47,096 nucleotides of DNA, taken from positions 1 through 47,096 of the forward strand of contig JASHUU010000055.1 in assembly GCA_030039795.1 (NCBI GenBank). The letters are read 5' to 3'. The position numbers were made by a program, and so were the translations under genes. The notes beneath the pieces are model-generated. The model was not told the DNA's origin and searched no databases. It saw nothing but the letters and a program-made list of their open reading frames with translations. Positions 7,538 to 16,039 of the stretch are shown here, piece after piece (positions within the stretch are counted from its first letter, which is position 1; each line of letters opens with the position of its first letter). The DNA comes from Nitrososphaerales archaeon (GTDB lineage: Archaea > Thermoproteota > Nitrososphaeria > Nitrososphaerales > Gagatemarchaeaceae).

Positions 7538-8585
7538 CGGACACCCGTATCCTTGGGTCTAGGAGGCCGTAGACCAGCTCCCCGATGAACAGCCCTACCA
7601 GGAGGATTATCGTGAGGACGAAGACTATCCCGATGATCACGGGCAGGTCGTTGTCGAATATCGCCATGTACGTCAGGAGGCCTATCCCCGGCCAGTTGAA
7701 GACTATCTCTGTGACAAGGGCGCCACCGAAGGAGCCTGTTATCGCCAGTATGGCCTGCGTGGTTATCGCCGGAGAGGCGGCGCGCAGCACGTGCCTGAAC
7801 AGCACCCTCGACTCCGACAACCCCCGAGCCCTGGCTGTCAGGACGAAGTCCTCTCCCATGGTGCTTATGACGAGGCTCCGCACTATGTACGCGAAGCCCC
7901 CGAGGCCGACTATCAGGATCGAGAGGACCGGCAGCACCATGTGGTCGGCCACCCCGAGGTCTATCGCCAGCCACCCCTTCGGCGTGGGGACCGCGGTAAT
8001 TCCCGATGTGGGGAAGAGCTTCAGGTCGTAGCCGAGCCCAGCTATGAGGAGGAACCCGAGCCACCAGGCGGGAAGGCTGGAGTGGATTACGGCTATTATC
8101 GGGACCACCCTGTCCCACCCGCTCCCCGCAGACTTCGCCGCCAGCAGGCCTATGGCCGTGCCCAGGGCGATCAGGATCAGCGTCGCGGTCGTGAACAGAA
8201 GGATCGTGTTCGGGAGGTACCCCGCGATTATGGTGTTGACGTTCTGGGAACCGTTCCACTTCAGGACGTAGGACTGGCCGAAGTGCAGCGTCAGGAGCCT
8301 GTAGATCTGCACTGCGAACTTGACAGGGAGGGGCTGGTTGAAGGCGAACTGGGACAGGTAGCTCTTCTGATAGTCCTCTGTAAGGGTCTGGATCTGGGCG
8401 GGCGTGAGGCTCAGGTGGGTGCTCTTCAGGAGGTTTTGCCTGTACTCTATCGCGAGGGCTTCGGCTGAGCTCGTGATCACCTTCTGGATGACCGAGTAGG
8501 TCGCCAAGTAAAGGATGGAGACGGTGGCCATCAGGACGAGGAAGTAGGATACGGCCTTCGTCACCACGAACCTTCCGAATCCCAT
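7530..8585 (-). CDS. dppB: Peptide ABC transporter permease, DppB-like (left operon)
   Basis: A 351-aa permease with an N-terminal TM at about 12-32, an external loop, then a cluster of TMs. It carries the EAA-type loop (LTARARGLSESRVLFRHVLRAA) and the C-terminal LIGELVYGLLDPRIR typical of DppB. It forms a heterodimeric channel with the DppC-like subunit. The substrate is judged to be peptides from family identity only. ATG 8585 opens the gene, 135 nt after the binding-protein gene, where a further weak TATA element allows separate transcription of the membrane and ATPase genes. Confidence 0.92.
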   Translation of the reverse strand: MGFGRFVVTKAVSYFLVLMATVSILYLATYSVIQKVITSSAEALAIEYRQNLLKSTHLSLTPAQIQTLTEDYQKSYLSQFAFNQPLPVKFAVQIYRLLTLHFGQSYVLKWNGSQNVNTIIAGYLPNTILLFTTATLILIALGTAIGLLAAKSAGSGWDRVVPIIAVIHSSLPAWWLGFLLIAGLGYDLKLFPTSGITAVPTPKGWLAIDLGVADHMVLPVLSILIVGLGGFAYIVRSLVISTMGEDFVLTARARGLSESRVLFRHVLRAASPAITTQAILAITGSFGGALVTEIVFNWPGIGLLTYMAIFDNDLPVIIGIVFVLTIILLVGLFIGELVYGLLDPRIRVSGD

Positions 8586-8618
8586 GTCTCTCTTGACTCT
8601 CCTGAGCCGCGCCTCGCT

Positions 8619-8629
8619 TCAAAATAGGT
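8619..8629 (-). promoter_or_regulatory. Possible internal TATA element before dppB (left operon)
   Basis: Minus-strand ACCTATTTTGA lies 34-44 nt before ATG 8585 in the 135-bp gap after the binding-protein gene. It would give a leader of about 13 nt. The match is weak. Confidence 0.35.
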
Positions 8630-8720
8630 CGTCCGACGATTTATTCCTTCTTACCAGAGGACCTGAACCGTTCCCATGGTCGGTGCTGGCGCAGCGTACG
8701 GGAAGGTGCAGGCTCTTGGC

Positions 8721-11486
8721 TCAGGTCTGAGCGGGTTTCGAGGCAGGCTGGGAGCCGGCCTGCGGCGCCCCCCGTCTCCTCGTAACCAGAACCGCCAAGG
8801 CTGCGATCACGATCACCACTACGGCCGCCACCGCGATGTCGGTCGTGTATGTCGAGCTCGAGGTGCTGGTCGACGTCAGCGATGACGTCGGAGGGGTCAC
8901 AGCCGTCGAAGTGAAGGACGTCTTTGACGTGGTCGAGGAGATGACGAGCACGGAGTAAGACTGCGGGATGATCATCGTCGATGTGGGAGAAGAGGCATAG
9001 ACTGTCAGGGTGTAGGATCCGAGCGGGAGCGACTGCGGGACCACGAGGTCCGCGGTGCCGTCTGCCCCCGTGGTCAGCGTAACCTGGGCGACCACGCTGG
9101 TGCTGCTCACGAACTGGGCGACGATGTTCACCCCCGATGTCGGCGTCGCGGTGGTCTGCCCGATCGGAGTGGACAGCGACGTGAGCTCGATGGAGCTACC
9201 AGGTTGCACTGTGGAGGGGACCGTGGTGGACACAGAGATTCTGGTCGCCGGCGCGAAGAGTTGTGTCGCGAGGTACGGGGTCAGCTTGTAGTACGGATTC
9301 GCCGTCAGCACGGCATAGTTGGGGGTCGACGACGCTTGGAACGTGCTCACGTAGAACGGGCCGTACGAGATGAGCCCGTTGCCATATTCCTTCATGAAGT
9401 TCGCTGCGTCGGTGAACGCGGCCCCGGTGCTGGTGAGCCCCAGCGACACGCCGGAGAGCTTCTGGAGCTGCGTCAGCGACGACGGGACGTAGTTCTCCTT
9501 CGCCCGGGCCTGCAGGTCTGAGATCAGGTTGGCGATGTCCGTCGGGCTACCGTTGGGTCCCGAGCCCACCAGGGTCAGCTGCGGGATTCCGTCAGCGGCA
9601 GCCGTGACGGCAGACCACGCGTCGTCCTTCGCAGCCACCAGGTCGCTCATCGCCTGGTACATGGTCCACGGCATCTGCCCGTCCCTGTACGGCGCTATGT
9701 TGCTGACGGCCGTCATGACCTGCTCGACTGGGTCGAAGAAGTAGTACGACGAGTAGAGAGTGAAGGCGGTCGAGTTTATCATCTTGAATCCTGTGATAGT
9801 GTCGAACTCCAACTGGAAGGTCGGCGCGAGGGAAGAGTCGTACGTGCTGTCGGACGGGTTGGTGACGTTCATCCCCACCTCGTACGAGTAGAGGAGGTCG
9901 GCCAGGTTGAAGCTCTCGCCGTCCGCGTAGCCCGTGTGGTCGGCGATGTTCGCGAAGTTGAGGGTCACAGCCAGGCTCGCGGCCCCCGACGTGACGTTGT
10001 ACCACTCGCCGGTCGTGGAGTTGTAGTTGATGGCGCTCGATGGGACGGACAGGGCGTCAGATGAGCTCGTGCCAAGGACCTTGTAGGTCCAGCCGAACGG
10101 CCATGTGTAGCCTGTCCCCGGCCCGCTGTCTTCTAGGCCCGGAAAGACGCCGGCCAGAAGGTCAGCGCTGTAAGCATCGCCGTATCCACCGACCGGGTTC
10201 ATGTTGTACTGCGTGAGGTACCTTACCCCTATGTCGAGCGGGGACGAGCTCGTCGACATCATGTCCAGGTAGCTCTGGGTGTTCAGTATAGGAGACGTCG
10301 TGAAGCTGGCGACAAGGCCGGACACCTCGCTCGGGTTGTATGCGTAGACGTTCAGCCCTGTGGCGAGCCAGTCGTTGACGCCCATCTCTATCTCGAGCTC
10401 GGTGTAGTTGGTGAGGATCTGAGCCCTCTGGGCGAGAGAAGTGTAGGTCCCGGCCAGGATCTCGTCGTTGAGCTGGTCCAGCTTGTCCGAAAGCGCCACC
10501 ACGTCTGGCGGCGTCTGGGCCGTGGTGTTCCACTCTCCTTCCGCGAGGTCGCTCGAGGAGGCATTGTCGCTGTACGGCCCGGCCGCGCAGTTAGCCCCGT
10601 CGAAGCAGACCTGGAGGAGGTCCCCATAGTAGAGATAGACATTCGAGAACGCCCCGATGTAGATGTCCCAAGGCGTAGGGGGCGAGCCGCCCGTCCCGTT
10701 CACCGGGTCCTCTACGAACGCCGTCGTCTTGACCAGGGCGAGGTTCATCGGCTCCTCTATCACGTCGAAGCCCAGGTTGGTCAACTGGGTCGCGAGGAAC
10801 CCGGTGTACTCGGACCTGAACGGGTCGTCCGTCCTGTCGATTAGGTACACCGGAATCGGGTTGTCGTCGTAGACGTAGCGCCCGTCGTTGTACGATATCC
10901 CCTTCACCTTGATCAGGGCGTTGTAGATGGTCTGGTTGGCGAGCGCGGGGTTGTAGGTCAGGTAGCTCGCGAACGCAGCCGTTCCGTTGGCGACGGTCAG
11001 GCTGTCCGGCGCCACGCCGTACACGCTCAGGATCGGCACGCCGGCCCCGCCGAGGATGCTGTCGACGAAGTAGCTCCTGTCAAGCACGTAGTTCAGAGCG
11101 GCCCTCACCTGTGGATAGTAGAACGGGTTTGGAGAGTATGAAGTGACGCTCGACACCGCGGACCAGGTCGTGTTCTCGGGGTTCACCATGACTTCGTACA
11201 GGGAGTTTGGAACCGACACCTGAGAGAAGCCGGACGGGAGGCTTTCGGCCTCGACCGGCGTCAGCTCATAGTCATACGAGGAGATCTTGCCGGCGATTAG
11301 GTCTGATATCGCTGACTCGTCGTTCCCGTTGTAGCTGGTTATCGTTATGCTGCTGGAACACGGCGAAGACGTGCACGTGGTGGTCGACGAGGCGGCCACG
11401 AAGTCCACGCCGCCCGAAACGGCGGAGACCAAGAACGCCAGGACGATGACGACAGCCGCCACTTTCGTACTTCTCGAGCCGAGCAC
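8721..11486 (-). CDS. Extracellular peptide-binding protein, C-terminally membrane-anchored (left operon)
   Basis: A 921-aa secreted protein. Residues 1-32 form a signal peptide with a hydrophobic core and an Ala/Ser-rich cleavage region. The middle has the SBP_bac_5 pattern of peptide-binding proteins (NPENTTWSAV, PQVRAALNYVLDRSYFV) and appears expanded relative to bacterial DppA. About residues 770-860 look like an immunoglobulin-type strand domain (SIELTSLSTPIG, GADGTADLVVP, GSYTLTVYA). It ends in a Ser/Thr linker, a TM at about 882-901 and a basic tail. It therefore hangs from the membrane by its C-terminus, the opposite of the right operon's binding protein. It captures substrate for the downstream permease. 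Confidence 0.88.
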   Translation of the reverse strand: MLGSRSTKVAAVVIVLAFLVSAVSGGVDFVAASSTTTCTSSPCSSSITITSYNGNDESAISDLIAGKISSYDYELTPVEAESLPSGFSQVSVPNSLYEVMVNPENTTWSAVSSVTSYSPNPFYYPQVRAALNYVLDRSYFVDSILGGAGVPILSVYGVAPDSLTVANGTAAFASYLTYNPALANQTIYNALIKVKGISYNDGRYVYDDNPIPVYLIDRTDDPFRSEYTGFLATQLTNLGFDVIEEPMNLALVKTTAFVEDPVNGTGGSPPTPWDIYIGAFSNVYLYYGDLLQVCFDGANCAAGPYSDNASSSDLAEGEWNTTAQTPPDVVALSDKLDQLNDEILAGTYTSLAQRAQILTNYTELEIEMGVNDWLATGLNVYAYNPSEVSGLVASFTTSPILNTQSYLDMMSTSSSPLDIGVRYLTQYNMNPVGGYGDAYSADLLAGVFPGLEDSGPGTGYTWPFGWTYKVLGTSSSDALSVPSSAINYNSTTGEWYNVTSGAASLAVTLNFANIADHTGYADGESFNLADLLYSYEVGMNVTNPSDSTYDSSLAPTFQLEFDTITGFKMINSTAFTLYSSYYFFDPVEQVMTAVSNIAPYRDGQMPWTMYQAMSDLVAAKDDAWSAVTAAADGIPQLTLVGSGPNGSPTDIANLISDLQARAKENYVPSSLTQLQKLSGVSLGLTSTGAAFTDAANFMKEYGNGLISYGPFYVSTFQASSTPNYAVLTANPYYKLTPYLATQLFAPATRISVSTTVPSTVQPGSSIELTSLSTPIGQTTATPTSGVNIVAQFVSSTSVVAQVTLTTGADGTADLVVPQSLPLGSYTLTVYASSPTSTMIIPQSYSVLVISSTTSKTSFTSTAVTPPTSSLTSTSTSSSTYTTDIAVAAVVVIVIAALAVLVTRRRGAPQAGSQPASKPAQT

Positions 11487-11500
11487 CAGTCTCGAACTCC

Positions 11501-11520
11501 CCGCCCCAATTAGTGGGCGG
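11501..11520. repeat. Palindrome between TATA box and predicted transcription start (left operon)
   Basis: Perfect 6-base arms CCGCCC (11501-11506) and GGGCGG (11515-11520) are separated by 8 nt. It lies directly downstream of the left operon's TATA element and reaches the predicted transcription start, the position expected for a repressor operator. The regulator is unknown. Confidence 0.45.
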
Positions 11521-11521
11521 T

Positions 11522-11533
11522 CTCTTATAAGAA
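11522..11533 (-). promoter_or_regulatory. TATA element for left peptide-transporter operon
   Basis: The minus-strand A/T element TTCTTATAAG is centred about 41 nt before ATG 11486. This predicts a transcription start near 11501 and a leader of about 14 nt. Confidence 0.6.
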
Positions 11534-11742
11534 TTAGAAAGCGCTGCGGAAGTGGTTATCGCAGTAGTCCCCTCGGGCTCTAGTTGCGCTGGGCCCGGGG
11601 CACGCCCATCCCTGTGCCGCGACTCTGTATGGCCTGCTAGTCGCCCACCCCAGCGATAGCGATAGTCTTGTGACGCGCATCCCTGGAAGCGACGCGAGCC
11701 CACCTAGAAGACTTCAGGGTGTTTTGCAACATCGTTGACAAG

Positions 11743-11754
11743 ATTTATATAAAA
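11743..11754 (+). promoter_or_regulatory. Strong TATA element for right peptide-transporter operon
   Basis: TTTATATAAAAA is centred about 30 nt before ATG 11778 and is the best TATA consensus in the window. It predicts a very short leader and high expression. Confidence 0.75.
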
Positions 11755-11777
11755 AGGAAGACCATTTTCGCGCGGAA

Positions 11778-13871
11778 ATGAAAGTTAGCAACAGCTTTTC
11801 AAGAGTAGCAATCAGCAAAGGAGCTTCGGTAGGGATAATCGTAATCCTCATAGTTGCGGCAGGACTCGGAATCTACTACTATTCTACCCTCCCGACCAAG
11901 ACAACCACGACGCCCACCACCAGCAGTTCTAGCACCACCACCAGTACCTCCACGCTCTACTATGGTCCCAAGAACAGCAGCGTCCTAGTCGACGACGCGT
12001 GCCAGGTAGGTTGTGCCTCCCCGGACTCGCTCGACCCAGGAACGGCGTTCTTCGGGCAAGACGGCTCGTACCTTACGGCAGTCTTCCAGGACCTTGCGGG
12101 CATGAACGGTAGCAACGGTCTGGTGGCGCTGCCGGTCGAGTCCAGCGGCTGGACCGTAGGGAACAACTCGCAGCAGTACGTCTTCACCATCAGACCAGAC
12201 GTCTACTTCTCCAACGGAGACAACGTCACCGCCTACACCATTTGGTTCTCCTACGTGAGAGAGGTCTACATGAACGCCCCGTCTCTCGTGGCGCTGTCCA
12301 ACTGGAACGAGATAACAATCAACTCAGGCGACTACTTCTCGGCCGTATGCGGGAACCTCGCGCCCTTCGGCCTGATCGACGCGATCTCGAGCGTCGAGGG
12401 CTGGGCGCAGACATCCTCCAACTGCGGCGAGTTCACGACCTTCCTCAACAGCATGCTGTCCAACTACGACCCCGCGACAAACGCGACCCAGAGGGATGTA
12501 GTGTCCTATCCAGACCAGGCCTACGTGGCCAACAGCTCCATGTCATACGTCATCAACACCCTGAGGCCCTATGGAGACGTCGTCCTCGACTTAGCAGGAT
12601 TCTCCGGGACGCACACCGTCGACCCGGCGTTCGTCGACGCCCACGGCGGAGTGCAGAACAACACAAACAACCTGTATCTGGCTTCTAACTGCGAACCCGG
12701 CACCGGGCCGTACATTTGCGCATCCACAGAGGGACCTGCAGGAGCACTGACAGAGGTGATCCTGGAGGCCAACCCGCACTACTGGGCAAAGGGATCCGGC
12801 GCCAACGGACTGAAGCCTAGCCTGAAGGCTGAGTGGTTCATCGCGCCTCCAAAGATCCCGATAGTCGAGATCGAATATGGCATCGACTCCAACCCTACCT
12901 TGCAGTACAGCAACTTCGGGTCCAACATAGCGCAGATCTCTGGATTCACAGACAACGGAATCTCTCAGTGGAACTCGATGTGGGCAGCCTTCCAAGAGAA
13001 ACAGTACTTCACCTTCGACCAGATCGTGAAGGATTACGGACCTGGAGACTTCTCGTTCTACCTTGGCATGGACACCCAGAGATTCCCGACAAACAACACC
13101 GACTTCAGACTCGCCGTAGTGAACGTGATGAACTACACGGCGCTCGCAGAGACTGAGCTGGACTTCAACGGCACATCGTATGGCAGCCAGGTCGTAGGAC
13201 CGGGCATCCCACCATACGGCGCGCTCTACAACCCCCTGAACCTCCCATTGCAGACTCAGGACATCAACAAGGCAGCCACCTACCTCAATGAAGCGGGAAT
13301 CCAGGATGGATTCTACACCATCATGCCGAACGGCACCAAGCTAGGAGACACCTCAGGGACGCAGCTGGGCACTCAGGATCTCTACTACATCGTCCCCGCC
13401 ACGCCGGCGCAGACCTTGCAGCTGGAGATCTACGAAGAGAGCTTGGCCCTGATCGGAATCAACGCGCAGCCCGTCGGAGTCACCTCCGCGGTCTTCGACA
13501 GCCTCTCCGCCAATCCGCTCACAGCCCCCGCGTTCAACAACATCGCGTGGGGAATCGACTACCCCGACCCGTTCTACAACCAGTACCTCTGCTTCTACAC
13601 CACCGACTGCGGAATAACGACATACATCAACAACGCGACGCTGGCCTCGCTCGTCACCGAGGCGAGCTTCAGCGGCAACTCGACCTTCAGAATGCAGGTC
13701 GACGAGTATCTGTACAAGCTCTCTGCGCAAGAAGGATACTACGTCTGGCTTCCATACCCAGACCTAGTCGACTGGGTGCAGCCGTATCTGCAGGGAGTCG
13801 TCCAGAACATCTACGTCAGCTACTATTACAACCTGATGTACTACTCTCCCGTACCATTGAAGAGTTCCTAG
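11778..13871 (+). CDS. Extracellular peptide-binding protein, N-terminally anchored (right operon)
   Basis: A 697-aa solute-binding protein. Residues about 15-36 form one hydrophobic segment, followed at once by a Thr/Ser linker (about 38-60). The protein is therefore probably an N-terminally anchored or cleaved surface protein on an O-glycosylated stalk. The body carries SBP_bac_5 features: WTVGNNSQQYVFTIRPDVYF, FSNGDNVTAYT, and WGIDYPDPFYN near the C-terminus. Third codon positions use more A and T than neighbouring genes (for example GGA, GCA, ACA), which fits very high expression or a different history. It starts the right operon with a strong TATA element and is followed by a T-rich terminator, so it may be made in excess of the permease. 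Confidence 0.9.
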   Translation: MKVSNSFSRVAISKGASVGIIVILIVAAGLGIYYYSTLPTKTTTTPTTSSSSTTTSTSTLYYGPKNSSVLVDDACQVGCASPDSLDPGTAFFGQDGSYLTAVFQDLAGMNGSNGLVALPVESSGWTVGNNSQQYVFTIRPDVYFSNGDNVTAYTIWFSYVREVYMNAPSLVALSNWNEITINSGDYFSAVCGNLAPFGLIDAISSVEGWAQTSSNCGEFTTFLNSMLSNYDPATNATQRDVVSYPDQAYVANSSMSYVINTLRPYGDVVLDLAGFSGTHTVDPAFVDAHGGVQNNTNNLYLASNCEPGTGPYICASTEGPAGALTEVILEANPHYWAKGSGANGLKPSLKAEWFIAPPKIPIVEIEYGIDSNPTLQYSNFGSNIAQISGFTDNGISQWNSMWAAFQEKQYFTFDQIVKDYGPGDFSFYLGMDTQRFPTNNTDFRLAVVNVMNYTALAETELDFNGTSYGSQVVGPGIPPYGALYNPLNLPLQTQDINKAATYLNEAGIQDGFYTIMPNGTKLGDTSGTQLGTQDLYYIVPATPAQTLQLEIYEESLALIGINAQPVGVTSAVFDSLSANPLTAPAFNNIAWGIDYPDPFYNQYLCFYTTDCGITTYINNATLASLVTEASFSGNSTFRMQVDEYLYKLSAQEGYYVWLPYPDLVDWVQPYLQGVVQNIYVSYYYNLMYYSPVPLKSS

Positions 13872-13892
13872 ACCATGTCTAGGACTCTCCCC

Positions 13893-13897
13893 TTTTT
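13893..13897 (+). terminator. T-run terminator after the binding-protein gene
   Basis: CCTTTTTGTC follows the stop codon by about 21 nt. Archaeal RNA polymerase terminates at such U-runs. Partial termination here would separate the abundant binding protein from the permease genes. Confidence 0.5.
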
Positions 13898-13997
13898 GTC
13901 CCGCCCCCCTCTAAAGACCCGTACCGGACGGAAGGGACGCCTCTCCGCCTCGTTTTGGGGACTCGCCAAGATGACGTAGGAAGAGGCGCTAAATTGC

Positions 13998-15026
13998 GTG
14001 GCGGGCTTTGTAGCTTTTCTCATCCGCAGGGTCGCGAACGCCTTCGTCACGATCGTCCTGATGATCTTCCTGGTATTCATCCTCGTGCACGTGGTGGCCC
14101 CGACGCCCATAGACATGGCGAAGCTCGTCTCCCCCAACCCCAGGGCCAGCATGCAAGACCTGGAGAACATAGCGAGGGACCACGGGTTCTACGAGCCCAT
14201 CTACATTCAGTTCGTCCACTACGTTGAGCAGGTCCTCACAGGCAACCTGGGGACTGACCTCCAGCAGGGCGTCCCCGAGGTGGACCTCATCGCCCAGTAC
14301 CTTCCAATCTCGTTCGAGATGGTGCTCGCCGGGAGCATCCTCGCGGTCCTCGTGGGGCTGTACACCGGCGCGGTCTCCGCCTCCAACAGGGGAGGGGCGA
14401 CGGACTACGCGGTCAAGGGCCTCTACCTCGTGACATGGGCGGCGCCGATATTCGTCGTAGCCGTCATCGTCCAGCTTGTCTTCGCCTTCTGGCTCAAGCT
14501 CCTCCCCGCCAGCGGGATAGCCAACCCTCTCCTCGCGACCCCGACGAGGGTCACGGGGTTCCCGCTCTTAGACGGCATCATAGCCGGCGACTGGGCGTAC
14601 TCGTGGAGCGTCGTCCAGCACATGATCCTGCCCGCGCTCACGCTCGGGCTCGCTAGCTTCGGGGTAGTGACAAGACTGACCAGGGCGACGATGGTGGACG
14701 CGCTCGACAAGGACTACGTCAAGCTGGCCTACATGAAGGGCCTCCCCAAGCGCAAGGTCGTCTATGGGACCGCCCTCAGGAACGCCATGATCCCGATAGT
14801 GACCCTCATCGCGCTCATCTTCGGGACCGCAGTCGGCGGCGCGGTCGTCATCGAGGAGCTCTTCAACTATCGCGGCCTAGGCTACTTCGCGGTCGCCTCG
14901 GTGTACAACCTGAACTACGTGGCAATACTCGCGATCACGATAGTGCTGGGGATCTCCGTGATCGTCGCCAACTTCATAGCGGACGTACTCTACGGCGTCA
15001 TAGACCCGAGGGTGAGGCTCTCCTGA
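13998..15026 (+). CDS. dppB: Peptide ABC transporter permease, DppB-like (right operon)
   Basis: A 342-aa permease. The N-terminal TM is about 8-30. An external loop contains LTGNLGTDL, the family's G-D/N-LG motif, then come TMs, the EAA-type loop (KLAYMKGLPKRKVVYGTALRNA) and the end VLYGVIDPRVRLS. GTG 13998 starts the protein. It lies 126 nt after the binding-protein gene, beyond a T-rich terminator. Only a weak A/T element is visible upstream, so expression is probably by read-through. Confidence 0.92.
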   Translation: MAGFVAFLIRRVANAFVTIVLMIFLVFILVHVVAPTPIDMAKLVSPNPRASMQDLENIARDHGFYEPIYIQFVHYVEQVLTGNLGTDLQQGVPEVDLIAQYLPISFEMVLAGSILAVLVGLYTGAVSASNRGGATDYAVKGLYLVTWAAPIFVVAVIVQLVFAFWLKLLPASGIANPLLATPTRVTGFPLLDGIIAGDWAYSWSVVQHMILPALTLGLASFGVVTRLTRATMVDALDKDYVKLAYMKGLPKRKVVYGTALRNAMIPIVTLIALIFGTAVGGAVVIEELFNYRGLGYFAVASVYNLNYVAILAITIVLGISVIVANFIADVLYGVIDPRVRLS

Positions 15027-15115
15027 GCGGCGCTCTCGACGGACTACGACGCGTCTTCCTAGGCGACAGGATATTCAAGTCCCGCGGGAGCACGCGGGCG
15101 CAGGCACCCACCGGC

Positions 15116-16039
15116 GTGGAGAACGAGGTCCCGCTGTCAGGCCAGAGCGGGTGGAGGTTCACCGTGAGGTTCCTTGTGCACGACAGGGCGGCCCTGGCTG
15201 GGCTCGTCATAATCGGGCTCTTCCTCGGCTGGGGGCTAGTCGAGGGGGTGATGCAGTACATCGCCTCGTACACCCACGTGGCGAGCTGGGGCTGGAAGCT
15301 CCTGCCTTCAGACCCGATATCGCTCAGCCTCAAGAACTCTCTGGCCGCCCCGACCCTTTCGAACCTGAACAACCTGTTCGGCGCCAACTACGAGGGGCAG
15401 AGCGTCCTCTCGCAGCTCCTGTACGCGACGCCCCATGACGCCACAGCCTCGGTCCTGGTCGTGGCCTCGGCCATAGCGATCGGGATGATGATTGGCATCC
15501 CCGCCGGGTACATCGGCGGGTGGACGGACGAGATACTGATGCGCATCACCGACGCCTTCCTCGCATTCCCTTACCTGGTGCTGGCGATAGCCTTCTCTGT
15601 GCTCCTGGGCGAAGGGTTCACGACCGTGCTGCTGGCCCTGGTCCTGATATGGTGGCCGACGTACGCGAGGTACTTCAGGGCGCAGGCGATCTCTCTCAAG
15701 AACAGGAACTTCGTGGAGGCGTCCAAGCTCAGCGGCGTGGGCCCGCTCAAGATAATGCTCAGGCACATCTTCCCCAACTCCATAGACCCGGTGATAGCTC
15801 AGGCGACTTTGGACTTCGGGAGCGTGATACTCCTCTACTCCACCCTGGCCTTCCTCGGCATCGGGCTCGAACTGAACTACCCCGAGTGGGGGAGCATGAG
15901 CTCCCTTGGGGTTTCGTACTTCCCGGCCTCGTGGTGGCTCGTGCTGGTCCCCGGGGCGACCATTATGGTGATAGTGGTCGCATTCTCGCTGATTGGGGAC
16001 AGGCTGCAGGATCTGGTCGCGGGCAGGCTGACCTACTAG
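15116..16039 (+). CDS. dppC: Peptide ABC transporter permease, DppC-like (right operon)
   Basis: This is 307 aa from GTG 15116, the normal DppC length, without the huge insertion of the left operon's copy. TM1 is about residues 24-42, and the EAA loop is at FVEASKLSGVGPLKIMLRHIFPN. The frame is open upstream back to the previous gene's stop and encodes a plausible basic, amphipathic N-terminus (LDGLRRVFLGDRIF). The only candidate start there is CTG 15023, which overlaps the dppB stop as CTGA. GTG 15116 is the conventional start, but the longer form is possible. Confidence 0.9.
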   Translation: MENEVPLSGQSGWRFTVRFLVHDRAALAGLVIIGLFLGWGLVEGVMQYIASYTHVASWGWKLLPSDPISLSLKNSLAAPTLSNLNNLFGANYEGQSVLSQLLYATPHDATASVLVVASAIAIGMMIGIPAGYIGGWTDEILMRITDAFLAFPYLVLAIAFSVLLGEGFTTVLLALVLIWWPTYARYFRAQAISLKNRNFVEASKLSGVGPLKIMLRHIFPNSIDPVIAQATLDFGSVILLYSTLAFLGIGLELNYPEWGSMSSLGVSYFPASWWLVLVPGATIMVIVVAFSLIGDRLQDLVAGRLTY

